Assembly (NCBI GenBank): GCA_913043905.1
Contig: CAJWNQ010000009.1
Location: forward strand, 1-61,045
DNA: 61,045 bases
DNA from: an uncultured Paracoccaceae bacterium
Lineage (GTDB): Bacteria; Pseudomonadota; Alphaproteobacteria; Rhodobacterales; Rhodobacteraceae
Direction: 5' to 3'
Of the stretch, positions 17,763-27,807 are shown in pieces (the first letter of the stretch is position 1; every line of letters starts with the position of its first letter). The notes below the pieces were generated by a model. That model did not search any database, was not told the origin of the DNA, and saw nothing but the letters and a program-made list of their open reading frames with translations. The translations under genes and the position numbers were made by a program.

Positions 17763-20000
17763 ATGAGCAAAAATCCTTCCAAAGAAGATATTTTGAAATG
17801 GGTGCAAGAGCATCCTGACAAAGCGTCAAAACGTGATATTTCTAAAGCCTTCAGTGTAACTGGTAGTGCGAGAATCGAATTAAAACGTATGCTTCGTGAG
17901 CTACGAACTGATGGACTAATTGCAGGTAATAGAAGTGCTTTTCGTGGTGCTGGAGAATTGCCACCAGTGTCTGTACTGCGAATATCTGAGCAAGATAGTT
18001 TGGGTGAGCTATGGGCTGAACCTACTGAATGGGATGGGGATGATGGCCGCCCACGCATCTTATTTATGCCAAAAGTTGGTGACGTTGCATTGTCCGTTGG
18101 TGATAGAATATTATGTAGGATTTCAACGATTGAAGGCCAGGACCATAAGCTAGAGGCAAGATTAATTCGGCGAATTGGATCAGGGCCTGATTTGGTAATT
18201 GGTATTTACCGGTTGGGGTCAGAGGGTGGCAGGCTAGTACCTGTTGATAAAAAGAATTCTCGAGAGTTTAGCATTGCCAGTAGGGATGCCAATAACGCTA
18301 AAGATGGTGAATTGGTTGAAGCTGAACAAATTGGTCCAAAAGCGCGTATGGGGCTAGCGTCTGCTCGTATTCTTGAAGTGCTTGGCGATCCAATGGCGCC
18401 TCGTTCAATTTCTTTAATTGCTATTCACCAACATGAAATTCCTGATCACTTTCCTGATAATGTTATTCTTGATGCGGAAGCTGCTAAGCCTGTGGAATTA
18501 GGCAAGAGGACTGATTTACGTTATCTGCCGCTATTTACTATAGATCCATCAGATGCGCGCGATCATGATGATGCAATTTGCGCAATACCTGATGACGACG
18601 TCACCAATAAAGGTGGCCATATTGTTTGGGTTGCTATCGCTGATGTAGCGCATTACGTGCGCCCAGGAACTAGTCTGGACGCAGAGGCTCGCAAACGTGG
18701 TAATTCTTCGTATTTCCCTGACAGAGTTGTTCCAATGCTGCCTGATGCGCTATCGGGTGATCTATGCTCGCTTCACGAAGGTGTGGACAGAGCATGTATG
18801 GCTGTTAGAATTAAGTTGAGTAACAAGGGTATTAAACTAGGACATGAATTCCATCGTGGCCTAATGCGTTCACCAGCATCGTTATCATATGAACAAGCGC
18901 AAGCTGCCTTTGATGGTAGATATGATGAAGCTACAAAACCACTCGCAGGCGCACTTTCCGACTTATTTTCTGCCTACCAAAGCTCTATGAAGGCGCGTGA
19001 AGAGCGTCAGCCTTTAAATCTTGATCTCCCAGAGCGCAAAATTATTCTTTCGGAAGAGGGAGCTGTTTTGTCTGTTGATTTTAGAACTAGGTTTGATGCC
19101 CATAAGTTAGTTGAAGAGTTTATGGTTACTGCTAACGTTTGTGCTGCTGAAACATTAGAAGCTAAAGATAAAAACCTATTATATCGCGTTCACGAAGAAC
19201 CATCACCAGAAAAGCTTGAGGGACTGCGTGAAGTTGCTGAGGCATCTGGATTAGAACTTGCAAAAGGGCAAGTATTAAAAACCCAACATTTAAATAAGTT
19301 ATTGGCTGCAGCAGAAAATACTGAAGATGCTGAAATTATAAATATGACTGTTTTACGCTGTATGGCACAGGCATATTATGCACCAAATAACTTTGGTCAC
19401 TTTGGATTAAATTTACGACGATATGCTCACTTTACCAGTCCAATTCGACGTTATGCTGATCTTATAGTACACCGTGCATTAGTATCAGTGCATGGCTTTG
19501 GGGATGATGGACTTAGCAGTGAAGAAGAGGCGGCCTTAAAGGAAACGGGAGAGTGGATCTCTACAACGGAGCGCCGCTCTATGCTTGCTGAACGTGATAC
19601 TACAGACCGATATTTGGCGGCATTCTTAGCTGACCGTATTGGTGTTGAATTCACGGGACGTGTTTCAGGTATTGCCAAATTTGGCTTATTTGTGAAGCTT
19701 GATGATACGGGTGCGGATGGTATCATACCCTTATCAAAACTGGGACGTGAATATTGGCATTATGATGACCGTAATCGCACTCTTAAAGGTGATGATAGTG
19801 GCCGTACTATTGCAATCGGTATGCCATGCAAGGTTGCATTAGTGGATGCAACTGCTGTAACGGGCGGCCTTACATTAGAGATGCTTGAGTTAAATGGTAA
19901 TGAAATGCCTAAAGGCTCTGGCCGGCAAACTAGCCATAAAGGACGCCGAATAACGCGCTCTAAGGATAAAGATAAAGGTAAACGTAAAAAAACCCGGTGA
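17763..20000 (+). CDS. rnr: Ribonuclease R
   Basis: This 3'-5' exoribonuclease degrades structured RNA and works with SmpB-tmRNA in removing nonstop mRNA. The 745-residue protein has an N-terminal winged-helix-like region, cold-shock-like RNA-binding domains, the RNB catalytic core with DPSDARDHDDAI, and an S1 domain (GRVSGIAKFGLFVKL). It ends in a lysine/arginine-rich tail (RSKDKDKGKRKKTR) that is typical of RNase R and helps it open duplexes. It stands alone, about 65 bases after the preceding gene. Confidence 0.95.
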   Translation: MSKNPSKEDILKWVQEHPDKASKRDISKAFSVTGSARIELKRMLRELRTDGLIAGNRSAFRGAGELPPVSVLRISEQDSLGELWAEPTEWDGDDGRPRILFMPKVGDVALSVGDRILCRISTIEGQDHKLEARLIRRIGSGPDLVIGIYRLGSEGGRLVPVDKKNSREFSIASRDANNAKDGELVEAEQIGPKARMGLASARILEVLGDPMAPRSISLIAIHQHEIPDHFPDNVILDAEAAKPVELGKRTDLRYLPLFTIDPSDARDHDDAICAIPDDDVTNKGGHIVWVAIADVAHYVRPGTSLDAEARKRGNSSYFPDRVVPMLPDALSGDLCSLHEGVDRACMAVRIKLSNKGIKLGHEFHRGLMRSPASLSYEQAQAAFDGRYDEATKPLAGALSDLFSAYQSSMKAREERQPLNLDLPERKIILSEEGAVLSVDFRTRFDAHKLVEEFMVTANVCAAETLEAKDKNLLYRVHEEPSPEKLEGLREVAEASGLELAKGQVLKTQHLNKLLAAAENTEDAEIINMTVLRCMAQAYYAPNNFGHFGLNLRRYAHFTSPIRRYADLIVHRALVSVHGFGDDGLSSEEEAALKETGEWISTTERRSMLAERDTTDRYLAAFLADRIGVEFTGRVSGIAKFGLFVKLDDTGADGIIPLSKLGREYWHYDDRNRTLKGDDSGRTIAIGMPCKVALVDATAVTGGLTLEMLELNGNEMPKGSGRQTSHKGRRITRSKDKDKGKRKKTR

Positions 20001-20138
20001 TAAATATTATATTTTAAAACTTAGTATTTTTAATAATTGGCGCAATTATGCTAATTTAAATAGTTGTATTGTTTTAGCGAGATGCGTGCATTAGATTATA
20101 TTAAACATAAATAATTGTTTTGAGCAGGAGAGTAAGAA

Positions 20139-21374
20139 ATGCTAAATTTTTTAGTGGCCTTGGCTTTGAGCCTGTTTACTTTAGTAGCGCCTATAAACGC
20201 TAAAAACTCTCAATTAGGGCAATATCAAGTAGCCCAAAGTCAGAGCGCTTTTCACCTTTGGGTAAAATCATTTCGCCAAGATGCATTGTTGAATGGCATT
20301 AGTGCCAATACGCTTGATGATGCATTTAAGGGCGTCTCGTTAAATGACCGCGTTGTACAGTTAGACAGAAAGCAGGCTGAGTTTTCACGCGAAATTTGGG
20401 ATTATCTAGATACTGCAACATCACCAAAACGTATTAAAGATGGACAAGCCAATTTTAATATTCAGGCAAGTATTCTAAATCAAATAGAGAGCAAATATAA
20501 AGTTGATGCTGAAGTAATAGTCGCAATTTGGGGGCTAGAAACTTCGTACGGCCATCGAATGGGAAATATTAACATTATAGAAGCCCTTGCAACTCTTGCA
20601 TATGATGGCCGGCGTGAAAAGTTTGGGCGGCAACAATTATTGGAAGCTCTAAAAATTATACAACGTGGCGATATTACGCCTGACAAAATGATGGGTTCTT
20701 GGGCAGGTGCGATGGGCCATACTCAGTTCATACCAACAAGCTATCAAGCTTACGCACAAGATTTTACTGGTGATGGAAAGCGAAATGTTTGGGATCCTGA
20801 GGATCCATCAGACGCCTTAGCCTCAACAGCGAATTACCTTTCTAAATTTGGTTGGAAAAATAACCAACCATGGGGAATAGAAGTAATATTACCTACAGGA
20901 TTTAATTATAGAAATGCTGACCTTGAAGTTAAAGCGACACCATCGCGTTGGACAGAGTTAGGCGTTAGAACCATCAATAAAAATAAGATACCAAACTATG
21001 GTGAAGGTTCAATATTTCTCCCAGCTGGCGCCAAGGGCCCTGCTTTTATTGTGTTCAAGAATTTTTTTGTAATTAAACGCTATAATAATTCAAATTCTTA
21101 TGCGATGGCTGTGGGCCACCTTTCTGACCGTATCTTAGGCAAGTCGCCGTTTCTACGAGAATGGCCCCGTGGGCCTGGTGCATTAAAACTAAAAGAAAAA
21201 GTTGAAGTACAGAAGCTGTTAAATCAGATAGGATATGACGCTGGTGAGCCTGATGGTATCATTGGTCCAAATTCAATCAAATCAATCAGAAAGTTTCAAA
21301 TTATACTAGGTTTGATCCCTGACGGGCTTGCCAACAAAGAGCTGTTGCTTGAATTGCGCAAGGCGCGTGAATGA
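20139..21374 (+). CDS. Lytic murein transglycosylase, MltB family
   Basis: This periplasmic enzyme cleaves peptidoglycan glycan strands to form 1,6-anhydro-muropeptides. The 411-residue product has an N-terminal signal peptide (about residues 1-21, ending INA), the MltB catalytic domain with the active-site glutamate E134 in GLETSYG and the [13 protein letters not shown] loop, and a C-terminal peptidoglycan-binding domain ([17 protein letters not shown]). The signal sequence has no lipobox cysteine, so a soluble or loosely bound form is expected. CAGGAGAGTAAGA precedes the ATG as a good Shine-Dalgarno. It is convergent with zapE, with two bases between stops. Confidence 0.9.
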   Translation: MLNFLVALALSLFTLVAPINAKNSQLGQYQVAQSQSAFHLWVKSFRQDALLNGISANTLDDAFKGVSLNDRVVQLDRKQAEFSREIWDYLDTATSPKRIKDGQANFNIQASILNQIESKYKVDAEVIVAIWGLETSYGHRMGNINIIEALATLAYDGRREKFGRQQLLEALKIIQRGDITPDKMMGSWAGAMGHTQFIPTSYQAYAQDFTGDGKRNVWDPEDPSDALASTANYLSKFGWKNNQPWGIEVILPTGFNYRNADLEVKATPSRWTELGVRTINKNKIPNYGEGSIFLPAGAKGPAFIVFKNFFVIKRYNNSNSYAMAVGHLSDRILGKSPFLREWPRGPGALKLKEKVEVQKLLNQIGYDAGEPDGIIGPNSIKSIRKFQIILGLIPDGLANKELLLELRKARE

Positions 21375-21376
21375 AA

Positions 21377-22450
21377 TTAGGTGCCCCAACCCTCAGATTG
21401 CATTTCTCTCAATCTACTTGCCGTCCGGTTAAATTCAAAGGAACCAATACCATCTTTGTATAATTCTTCTGCTTCTGCATCCGCGCTTATAATGACCTTA
21501 ATACCACCCTCATATAAAGTATCAATGAGTGTGACAAACCGCTTAGCTTCATTGCTGTTGTCCTGCCCCAATTGAGGTACATTAGTTATCATCAATAGAT
21601 TTATTGATTTGGCAATTGCTAAGTAGTCTCCTGGGCCCAAAGCCTTTTTGCATAAATCAGCAAAGCTTGCGCGTGCGATACCATCAACATGAAAAGGAAT
21701 TTCAATTTTACGTTTTTTTTGGGTCAATATAAGAGGTGTAGACTTTCCACGTGATAGAGTTTCCCACAGCTGTTCAATTTTTTGATGAGTATCTTTGTTC
21801 AAGGGATAAAAATAGACAATATTACCAGTTGTAATATTTTGACGGTGATCAGTATCGCTATCTAAATTTAAAGTAGTAAGCCTTTGTTCAATCATTTTGA
21901 TAAATGGCAAAAATAATGAACGATTTAACCCACTTTTATATAAATCATTTGGATGTCGATTAGATGTTGTTACCACAATTACACCTGAATCTAATAAAAA
22001 TTCAAATAAACGACCAACTATCATAGCATCTGTAATGTCTGTTATTTGAATTTCATCAAAACATAGTAGGTCAACTTCAGAGATAATCTTTTCTGCAACT
22101 GGACGGATGGCATCTTCAACACCAGTTTGTCTTACTTCATATAAACTTTGATGAATTGTCTGCATGAATTCATGGAAATGCACACGACGTTTTCTTATTA
22201 CTGGTGATGCATCAAAAAATAAATCCATTAACATAGACTTACCTCGGCCAACTCCACCATAAATATATAGCCCCTTTGGGCGTGGTGCTTTTATCCCAAA
22301 TAAACCAGATAATAGCCATGTTGAACGAGGCTTATAGCCATCAATCTCTATTGCCAAGTCTTGTAAAGCTTGAAGTGTTTTTAGTTGATTATTGTCCGAT
22401 ACTAAAGCGCCAGACAAGACCCGTTGATTATAAATATCTATTGGTTTCAT
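21377..22450 (-). CDS. zapE: Cell division protein ZapE (AFG1-like ATPase)
   Basis: ZapE is an AAA-like ATPase acting at the Z-ring during constriction and stress; mitochondrial AFG1 is a relative. The start MKPIDIYNQR at 22450 is preferred over the in-frame ATG at 22489 because the latter adds 13 unconserved residues. The 357-residue protein has Walker A GGVGRGKS (65-72), followed by MLMDLFFD, and Walker B LLCFDEIQ. The HFHEFM segment and the SNRHPNDLYKSGLNR block are also characteristic. Intrinsic cofactors beyond ATP are not indicated. Confidence 0.92.
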   Translation of the reverse strand: MKPIDIYNQRVLSGALVSDNNQLKTLQALQDLAIEIDGYKPRSTWLLSGLFGIKAPRPKGLYIYGGVGRGKSMLMDLFFDASPVIRKRRVHFHEFMQTIHQSLYEVRQTGVEDAIRPVAEKIISEVDLLCFDEIQITDITDAMIVGRLFEFLLDSGVIVVTTSNRHPNDLYKSGLNRSLFLPFIKMIEQRLTTLNLDSDTDHRQNITTGNIVYFYPLNKDTHQKIEQLWETLSRGKSTPLILTQKKRKIEIPFHVDGIARASFADLCKKALGPGDYLAIAKSINLLMITNVPQLGQDNSNEAKRFVTLIDTLYEGGIKVIISADAEAEELYKDGIGSFEFNRTASRLREMQSEGWGT

Positions 22451-22524
22451 ATTGACCAGCCTTAAAAACCCTTTGACCCTAATTAGCAATTATATCAAGT
22501 TGACACAACCATAGAGGTAATTAC

Positions 22525-23769
22525 ATGCAACCACATAATTCTAAATTGATTACACCTGTTCTAATTGCTTCATCATTAATATTAATGATTGGTTTTGGTA
22601 TCCGAGCATCATTTGGGGTCTTTCAGATCCCAGTAGCAGATCAGTTTTTTTGGGCACGCACTGAATTTTCAATGGCTATCGCTATTCAAAACCTAGCATG
22701 GGGTGTGGGCCAACCCATATTTGGTGCAATTGCAGAGAAGATTGGTGATCGCAAGGCAATTTTATTGGGTGTGATTTTTTATGCTGTGGGACTAATATTA
22801 TCTAGTTATGCAATAAGCCCTGGGGGGCATCAATTTTATGCACTCTTCGTTGGCTTTGGCGTAGCTGGCACTGGATTTGGAGTAGTTTTAGCGATCGTAG
22901 GTCGGGCTGCATCAGATGAAAATAGATCTATGGCACTAGGAATAGCTACGGCTGTTGGTTCTGTTGGTCAGATTATAGGCCCTCCAGCAGCTGAATACCT
23001 CTTAGGCTATTTCAATTGGTCAATTGTATTTTTAATTTTTGCAGGGATAATTATTTCATCTTTAGTACTGCTACCTGTACTTAAAGCACCCGTAAAAAAC
23101 AGTACTGTAGATTTAGAGGAAACATTAGGTCAAATTTTAAAGAAAGCTTTTTATGACCCTAGTTTTACTTTAATTTTTCTTGGGTTTTTTTCATGTGGCT
23201 TTCAGTTAGCTTTTGTAACAGCGCATTTTCCAGCATTTGTAACTGAGATGTGTGGTCCCATTTCTAGTGGGGGACTGCTTTCTGGTATTGGTGTAAACAC
23301 AACCAGTGCGTTGGGTGCATTTGCAATTGCGCTAATTGGTGCAGCAAATATTGTAGGAACAATTACAGCTGGTTATTTTGGTAAATATTATAAAAAGAAA
23401 AACCTATTAGCGATTGTTTATACTGGACGAACAATAATCGCTATTATCTTTATTATGGTTCCAATGACGCCTTTAACAGTTGTTACATTCTCAATTACTA
23501 TGGGCCTACTGTGGCTAGCTTCTGTACCGCTAACCTCTGGCTTAGTAGGTTACATTTATGGCCTACGTTATATGGGAACTCTATATGGAATAGTTTTCTT
23601 CAGTCATCAATTAGGATCATTTTTAGGAGTTTGGCTGGGTGGCGCATTGTATGACGCTTATGGAAATTACAATACTGTTTGGTGGGTTGGAATAGGTGTT
23701 GGTGCGTTTAGTGCAATTGTTCACTTACCTATTCGCGAAATTCCATTAGGAAGACGTATAAAAGTATAA
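22525..23769 (+). CDS. MFS transporter
   Basis: The 414-residue protein has about twelve hydrophobic segments and a loop after TM2 (AEKIGDRKAIL) that fits the MFS motif A. The sequence style, with RASFGVFQIPVADQF near the start, resembles the monocarboxylate/OFA-like branch that moves organic acids. No substrate can be assigned. AGAGGTAATTAC precedes the ATG. It is divergent from zapE with 74 bases between starts, which likely hold both promoters. Confidence 0.85.
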   Translation: MQPHNSKLITPVLIASSLILMIGFGIRASFGVFQIPVADQFFWARTEFSMAIAIQNLAWGVGQPIFGAIAEKIGDRKAILLGVIFYAVGLILSSYAISPGGHQFYALFVGFGVAGTGFGVVLAIVGRAASDENRSMALGIATAVGSVGQIIGPPAAEYLLGYFNWSIVFLIFAGIIISSLVLLPVLKAPVKNSTVDLEETLGQILKKAFYDPSFTLIFLGFFSCGFQLAFVTAHFPAFVTEMCGPISSGGLLSGIGVNTTSALGAFAIALIGAANIVGTITAGYFGKYYKKKNLLAIVYTGRTIIAIIFIMVPMTPLTVVTFSITMGLLWLASVPLTSGLVGYIYGLRYMGTLYGIVFFSHQLGSFLGVWLGGALYDAYGNYNTVWWVGIGVGAFSAIVHLPIREIPLGRRIKV

Positions 23770-23801
23770 TTTTATTTATAAAAAATTTATACTCGTAGAG
23801 C

Positions 23802-24557
23802 TTAATTACTAAGCAGCAATTTCAATGCTGTTGCTATACAGATAGTGACTAGTAGCGGCTTAATGATTTTTGCCCCCTTTTTCATAGCCAAGCGCGCGCC
23901 AAGTGTACTGCCAATAATCTGCCCTGCTGCCATCGAAAATCCAACTTTCCAAGAAACAGCTCCAATAAGAGCAAACCCAATAAAACCACCAAGATTTGAT
24001 GCAAAATTAAACAATTTTGTTTGTGCTGTGGCTTGTAAAATACCCATGCCACCAAGACCTAAAAGCATTAGCATATAAAATGATCCTGCACCTGGACCAA
24101 AAATACCATCGTAAAACCCTACTACTGGTAATAAAAAACTAGTTAAAATAAGAGTTGGTATTAGTGGTTTTCTCCTTAAATCTGTTAAGTTTGGTGATAA
24201 TGCAAAATAAAGGGCAACTCCAATTAGGATAAAGGGAAATGCATAAGTTAATGCTTCTTTTGGAATGTATGATGCAGTAAGTGCTCCAGCTGAGGATGCC
24301 ATGAAACATAGGAAAGCAATTGGCCATAAAGCACGCAAATCTAAATGCCCTCTAGCTGCAAATGTAATGGTTGCAGAAGCTGTTCCAAACAAACCTTGAA
24401 GTTTATTTGTTCCTATTGCAGTTAATGGAGGAACCCCAGCAATTAACATTGCGGGAAGTGATATTAGACCCCCACCCCCAGATATAGCATCAAAGAAACC
24501 AGCGCAGAGCCCCACAAAGAAAAGTATTACCAACAGACTAATAGTTATTTCAGTCAT
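23802..24557 (-). CDS. TauE/SafE (TSUP) family permease
   Basis: The 251-residue membrane protein has about eight hydrophobic segments and the family's paired repeats, including GFFDAISGGGGLISLPAML near the N terminus and GFYDGIFGPGAGSFYMLML in the middle. TSUP members export sulfite, sulfoacetate or other sulfur compounds, or take them up. It lies just downstream of trhO and SulP on the same strand, a region with sulfur-linked genes. That context supports, but does not prove, a sulfur anion substrate. Confidence 0.88.
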   Translation of the reverse strand: MTEITISLLVILFFVGLCAGFFDAISGGGGLISLPAMLIAGVPPLTAIGTNKLQGLFGTASATITFAARGHLDLRALWPIAFLCFMASSAGALTASYIPKEALTYAFPFILIGVALYFALSPNLTDLRRKPLIPTLILTSFLLPVVGFYDGIFGPGAGSFYMLMLLGLGGMGILQATAQTKLFNFASNLGGFIGFALIGAVSWKVGFSMAAGQIIGSTLGARLAMKKGAKIIKPLLVTICIATALKLLLSN

Positions 24558-24566
24558 ATTTTAAAA

Positions 24567-25472
24567 TTATCCAAGATGGTGTTTACCTCGTTTATCTGCA
24601 AGCTCTACTTGTCGTTGCCGCTCCCTAAACCTCTTTTTGCGCTCGATGTCATGGGTATTAATACAGAGGTGACAAGATACACCCTTTTCAAATTCAGAAC
24701 GATTAAAGTCATCTGGCGCAATTGGCATCCGACAGGCATAGCATAGCCTATACTGGCCCTGTTCCAAGCCATGCTTGACTGATACACGAGCATCAAAAAC
24801 AAAGCACTCACCATCCCACTTACTATTTTTTTGTGGGATATCGTCTAGGTATTTTAATATGCCACCCTTTAAATGATAAACATCTTCAACACCCTCGTTC
24901 ATAAGATAATTAGTGGATTTTTCACACCGGATGCCGCCTGTGCAAAACATTGCAATACGTTTATGTTGGAATTTTATTTTATTTTTTTCCCACCATTCAG
25001 GAAAATCTCTAAAACTTTTTGTTTCTGGATTAACGGCCCCATCAAATGTTCCAATAGCGACTTCGAAAGCATTACGTGTATCTATCACTACAACGTCTTC
25101 TTGCAAAATAAGGTTATTCCAGTCAGATGCTTCAACGTAGTTTCCAACATTTAATGTTGGATCAACGTTTGGCTGACCCATTGTTACTATTTCTTTCTTC
25201 AGCTTTACTTTCATATGCTTAAATGGAATTTTTGAAAAATGGCTTTCCTTGTGTTCCAAATTAGAACAACCTGGCCATGCGCGTAGATATTTTAAAACGA
25301 TATCGATCCCAGTACGTGATCCAGCTATGGTGCCATTGATACCTTCAAATGCTAAAAGCAAAGAACCCTTAATTCCTTGAGAATTACAGATTTCTATAAG
25401 TGGTGCTTGCAAACTTTTATGATCTGAAAATTTTGTAAAATGATAAAGGGCTGCAATAACTATTTTAGACAT
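24567..25472 (-). CDS. trhO: tRNA uridine(34) hydroxylase TrhO (rhodanese-like, YceA)
   Basis: TrhO makes 5-hydroxyuridine at tRNA position 34 using oxygen, supporting wobble decoding. The 301-residue protein has an N-terminal acylphosphatase-like region (GIKGSLLLAFEGINGTIAG), a central rhodanese domain with VVIDTRNAFEVAIG, and the catalytic cysteine loop CTGGIRCEKS. The C terminus holds paired CxxC-type cysteines (CYACRMPI and VSCHLC) that may bind metal. The stop lies nine bases before the start of the TauE/SafE gene, suggesting one transcript. Confidence 0.93.
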   Translation of the reverse strand: MSKIVIAALYHFTKFSDHKSLQAPLIEICNSQGIKGSLLLAFEGINGTIAGSRTGIDIVLKYLRAWPGCSNLEHKESHFSKIPFKHMKVKLKKEIVTMGQPNVDPTLNVGNYVEASDWNNLILQEDVVVIDTRNAFEVAIGTFDGAVNPETKSFRDFPEWWEKNKIKFQHKRIAMFCTGGIRCEKSTNYLMNEGVEDVYHLKGGILKYLDDIPQKNSKWDGECFVFDARVSVKHGLEQGQYRLCYACRMPIAPDDFNRSEFEKGVSCHLCINTHDIERKKRFRERQRQVELADKRGKHHLG

Positions 25473-25496
25473 TTTTCACCTATCAATTAGATCAGA

Positions 25497-27110
25497 TTAG
25501 TGGCCACCAATTTTGCCAGCTGAAATTCCATAATCGGTTGCAATTCGATAGCTTGGGTCGTCGTCCATATCAACAATGAGTTGGCCCGCTTTAGTCAATA
25601 GTGCATGGCAATCACGTGATAAATGCCGCAGCATTAGTTTTTTTCCTGCTGCTTCATATTTGGCTGCAACTGCATCAATAGCCTGTAATGCGCTGTGATC
25701 AACAACACGAGAACCATTAAAATCTATGATAATAGTAGCAGGATCATTTTTAGGTTCAAATAGTTCCTGGAAGCGCGTGCTAGATCCAAAAAATAAAGGC
25801 CCAGATAATTCGTATACAACCGCACCTTTTTCAGTTTCAGAAAGACGAGTGTGAACTTGAATTTGTGCTGCAGCATTCCATGCATAGACTAATGCAGAAA
25901 TAATGACCCCAACGAATACAGCAATTGCTAAATTGAATAATACTGTCACAGCAGTAACTACTAAAATTACTAAAATATCTGACACAGGGATACGGCCCAT
26001 CAGCTTTATTGATTGCCAAGCAAATGTGCCAATAACAACCATAAACATTACCCCAACTAAAGCCGCTAAGGGAATTAAATCAATAATTCCACTTGCAAAT
26101 AATATAAACGAGAGGAGAAATAATGCTGCGGCGATACCTGCTAGCCGTGTTCGCCCACCAGAGTTTACATTAATCATTGATTGCCCAATCATAGCGCAAC
26201 CGCCCATCCCTCCAAAGAGGCCAGTAACAATATTTGCTCCGCCTTGAGCCAGACACTCCTGGCTTGCGCCACCCTTTTTGCCAGTTATGTCCCCAACAAG
26301 GTTTAGGGTCAGGAGACTTTCAATTAACCCAATAGATCCTAATATTAATGCGTATGGTAAAATAATATAAAGTGTTTCAAAGGTAAAAGGAATAACTGGA
26401 ATGGCAAAAGTCGGAAGGCCACCTTTAACAGAACTCAAATCACCAACACTTAGTACATCAATATCAAATATGATCACTAAAGCTGCAACTAAAGTAATAG
26501 CTAATAATGGTGCAGGAATTGCACGCGTAATTTTTGGGGTAACCCAGATTAAGAGCATTGTTAATGCAACTAACGCTAAGGTAATCCACAAGGTGGTTCC
26601 AGTCATCCAAACATGATGCCCATTACTATCTTTTATTTGGAAGAAATCCATCTGAGCCCAAAAAATTACAATTGCCAATCCATTTACAAATCCTAACATA
26701 ACTGGATGAGGGACAAGGCGCATAAATTTCCCTAGTTTAAAAACACCAGCTAAAACTTGGAAAATTCCCATAAGTACAACTGTAGCGAATAAATACTGGA
26801 CACCATGCTCAGCAACTAAAGCAACCATAACGACCGCTAGTGCACCAGTGGCACCTGAAATCATACCAGGGCGGCCACCAAATATGGCAGTAATTAAGCC
26901 TACAATAAAAGCAGCATGTAATCCAACCAATGGCGCGACACCTGCTACAAAAGCAAAGGCTATTGCCTCTGGCACTAAAGCAAGAGCAACGGTTAATCCT
27001 GATAGGATATCTGTTTTAGCCTGCATTGGCGTTAGGGGTGTATCGTTAGGGCTGCGATCTGGCGTCCGTAAGCGGCGCGTAAAATCAGCAATTGTTGTAA
27101 ACTTAGCCAT
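25497..27110 (-). CDS. SulP-family inorganic anion transporter with STAS domain
   Basis: The 537-residue inner-membrane protein has an N-terminal SulP signature (GLTVALALVPEAIAFAF), about twelve to fourteen hydrophobic segments, and a C-terminal STAS domain (about 430-530) with IIDFNGSRVVDHSALQAID. SulP proteins carry sulfate, bicarbonate or other anions, often with sodium. The sulfur-linked neighbours favour sulfate, while marine SulP proteins frequently move bicarbonate, so the substrate is open. AAGGAATATCAA precedes the ATG. Confidence 0.9.
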   Translation of the reverse strand: MAKFTTIADFTRRLRTPDRSPNDTPLTPMQAKTDILSGLTVALALVPEAIAFAFVAGVAPLVGLHAAFIVGLITAIFGGRPGMISGATGALAVVMVALVAEHGVQYLFATVVLMGIFQVLAGVFKLGKFMRLVPHPVMLGFVNGLAIVIFWAQMDFFQIKDSNGHHVWMTGTTLWITLALVALTMLLIWVTPKITRAIPAPLLAITLVAALVIIFDIDVLSVGDLSSVKGGLPTFAIPVIPFTFETLYIILPYALILGSIGLIESLLTLNLVGDITGKKGGASQECLAQGGANIVTGLFGGMGGCAMIGQSMINVNSGGRTRLAGIAAALFLLSFILFASGIIDLIPLAALVGVMFMVVIGTFAWQSIKLMGRIPVSDILVILVVTAVTVLFNLAIAVFVGVIISALVYAWNAAAQIQVHTRLSETEKGAVVYELSGPLFFGSSTRFQELFEPKNDPATIIIDFNGSRVVDHSALQAIDAVAAKYEAAGKKLMLRHLSRDCHALLTKAGQLIVDMDDDPSYRIATDYGISAGKIGGH

Positions 27111-27264
27111 TTGATATTCCTTACGGAGAGTTTTTCGCCTTCTAGGGGGTTTTTGCTAAAACTTAAAGACCCAAAGACATTCACTTAACTTTAGTTAATA
27201 ATTTTAAGGTATGATATGATCTGAGAGATTACTAATTTTTTATAAATAAAGACTAAAAACATTT

Positions 27265-27684
27265 CTAATCATCTGTAACGCGTCCACGTAGGGTTTTGAC
27301 GTGCCCCCTTTTTGTTTTTGTGTCCACTCTCCGGCGCTGTGATGCTCTAGTTGGTTTAGTTTTAATTCGATACTTTGGGCGTTTAGTAGCTTCAACGATT
27401 AGCTCTATTAACTTTTCTTGTGCTAAAGCGCGGTTCATTGGTTGCAACCGGTGTTTTTCAGCTGTAATAATAATTGCGCCATCTTTAGTCCACTTTCTCC
27501 CAGCTAACTTTTTTAACCGTACCTTTACATATGTCGATAAATTAGGAGAACGCTCTGCTTCAAATCGCAACTCAACGGCTGATGAAACTTTATTTACATG
27601 CTGACCTCCTGGGCCAGAGGAGCGCATAAAGCTCTCTGTAATTTCCCAGGGTTCAATTTGGATTGTATCAGTAATTTTAATCAT
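27265..27684 (-). CDS. arfB: Alternative ribosome-rescue factor ArfB (YaeJ-type peptidyl-tRNA hydrolase)
   Basis: ArfB enters stalled ribosomes on nonstop mRNA and hydrolyses the peptidyl-tRNA. The 139-residue protein has the catalytic GGQ at residues 26-28 within SSGPGGQHVNK and a basic C-terminal tail (TRASQRRRVDTKTKRGHVK) that reads the empty mRNA channel. The start is firm because the family begins close to the GGQ domain. No Shine-Dalgarno is visible in the 20 bases before the ATG, and an intrinsic terminator ends just upstream, so its expression may depend on readthrough or a leaderless message. smpB, the other rescue pathway, is 4 kb away. Confidence 0.93.
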   Translation of the reverse strand: MIKITDTIQIEPWEITESFMRSSGPGGQHVNKVSSAVELRFEAERSPNLSTYVKVRLKKLAGRKWTKDGAIIITAEKHRLQPMNRALAQEKLIELIVEATKRPKYRIKTKPTRASQRRRVDTKTKRGHVKTLRGRVTDD

Positions 27685-27700
27685 AATACTATATAGTAAA

Positions 27701-27731
27701 TGAAAAAGCCCACATCAAGGGATGTGGGCTT
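27701..27731 (-). terminator. Intrinsic terminator between the small leader ORF and arfB
   Basis: On the minus strand AAGCCCACATC (27731-27721) pairs perfectly with its complement at 27716-27706 across a four-base loop, and the 3' side runs into five T. This is an 11-bp stem with a T tract, a strong Rho-independent terminator ending 17 to 20 bases before the arfB ATG. Confidence 0.85.
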
Positions 27732-27748
27732 CTCTCAAGATTTAGAGG

Positions 27749-27807
27749 TGGCAAGCAAAACCAAAGCAGGTTTTGAAGCCAGATAATAAATTTGGGGGGC
27801 TGCCCCC
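27749..27807 (-). ncRNA. Two hairpins in the arfB upstream RNA
   Basis: Hairpin 1: GGGGG/CCCCC (27795-27799 with 27803-27807) with a three-base loop, touching the stop codon of the small ORF. Hairpin 2: TGGC/GCCA (27749-27752 with 27778-27781) and AAAACC/GGTTTT (27757-27762 with 27769-27774). Also, CACCTC on the minus strand (27751-27746) can pair with GAGGTG of the ORF's Shine-Dalgarno. The amount of pairing suggests a structured RNA, of no family I recognise. Confidence 0.5.

Noticed and set aside
26848-27114. 88-codon plus-strand frame opposite the SulP gene
   Set aside because: Mirror of membrane-segment codons; no ribosome-binding site or family.
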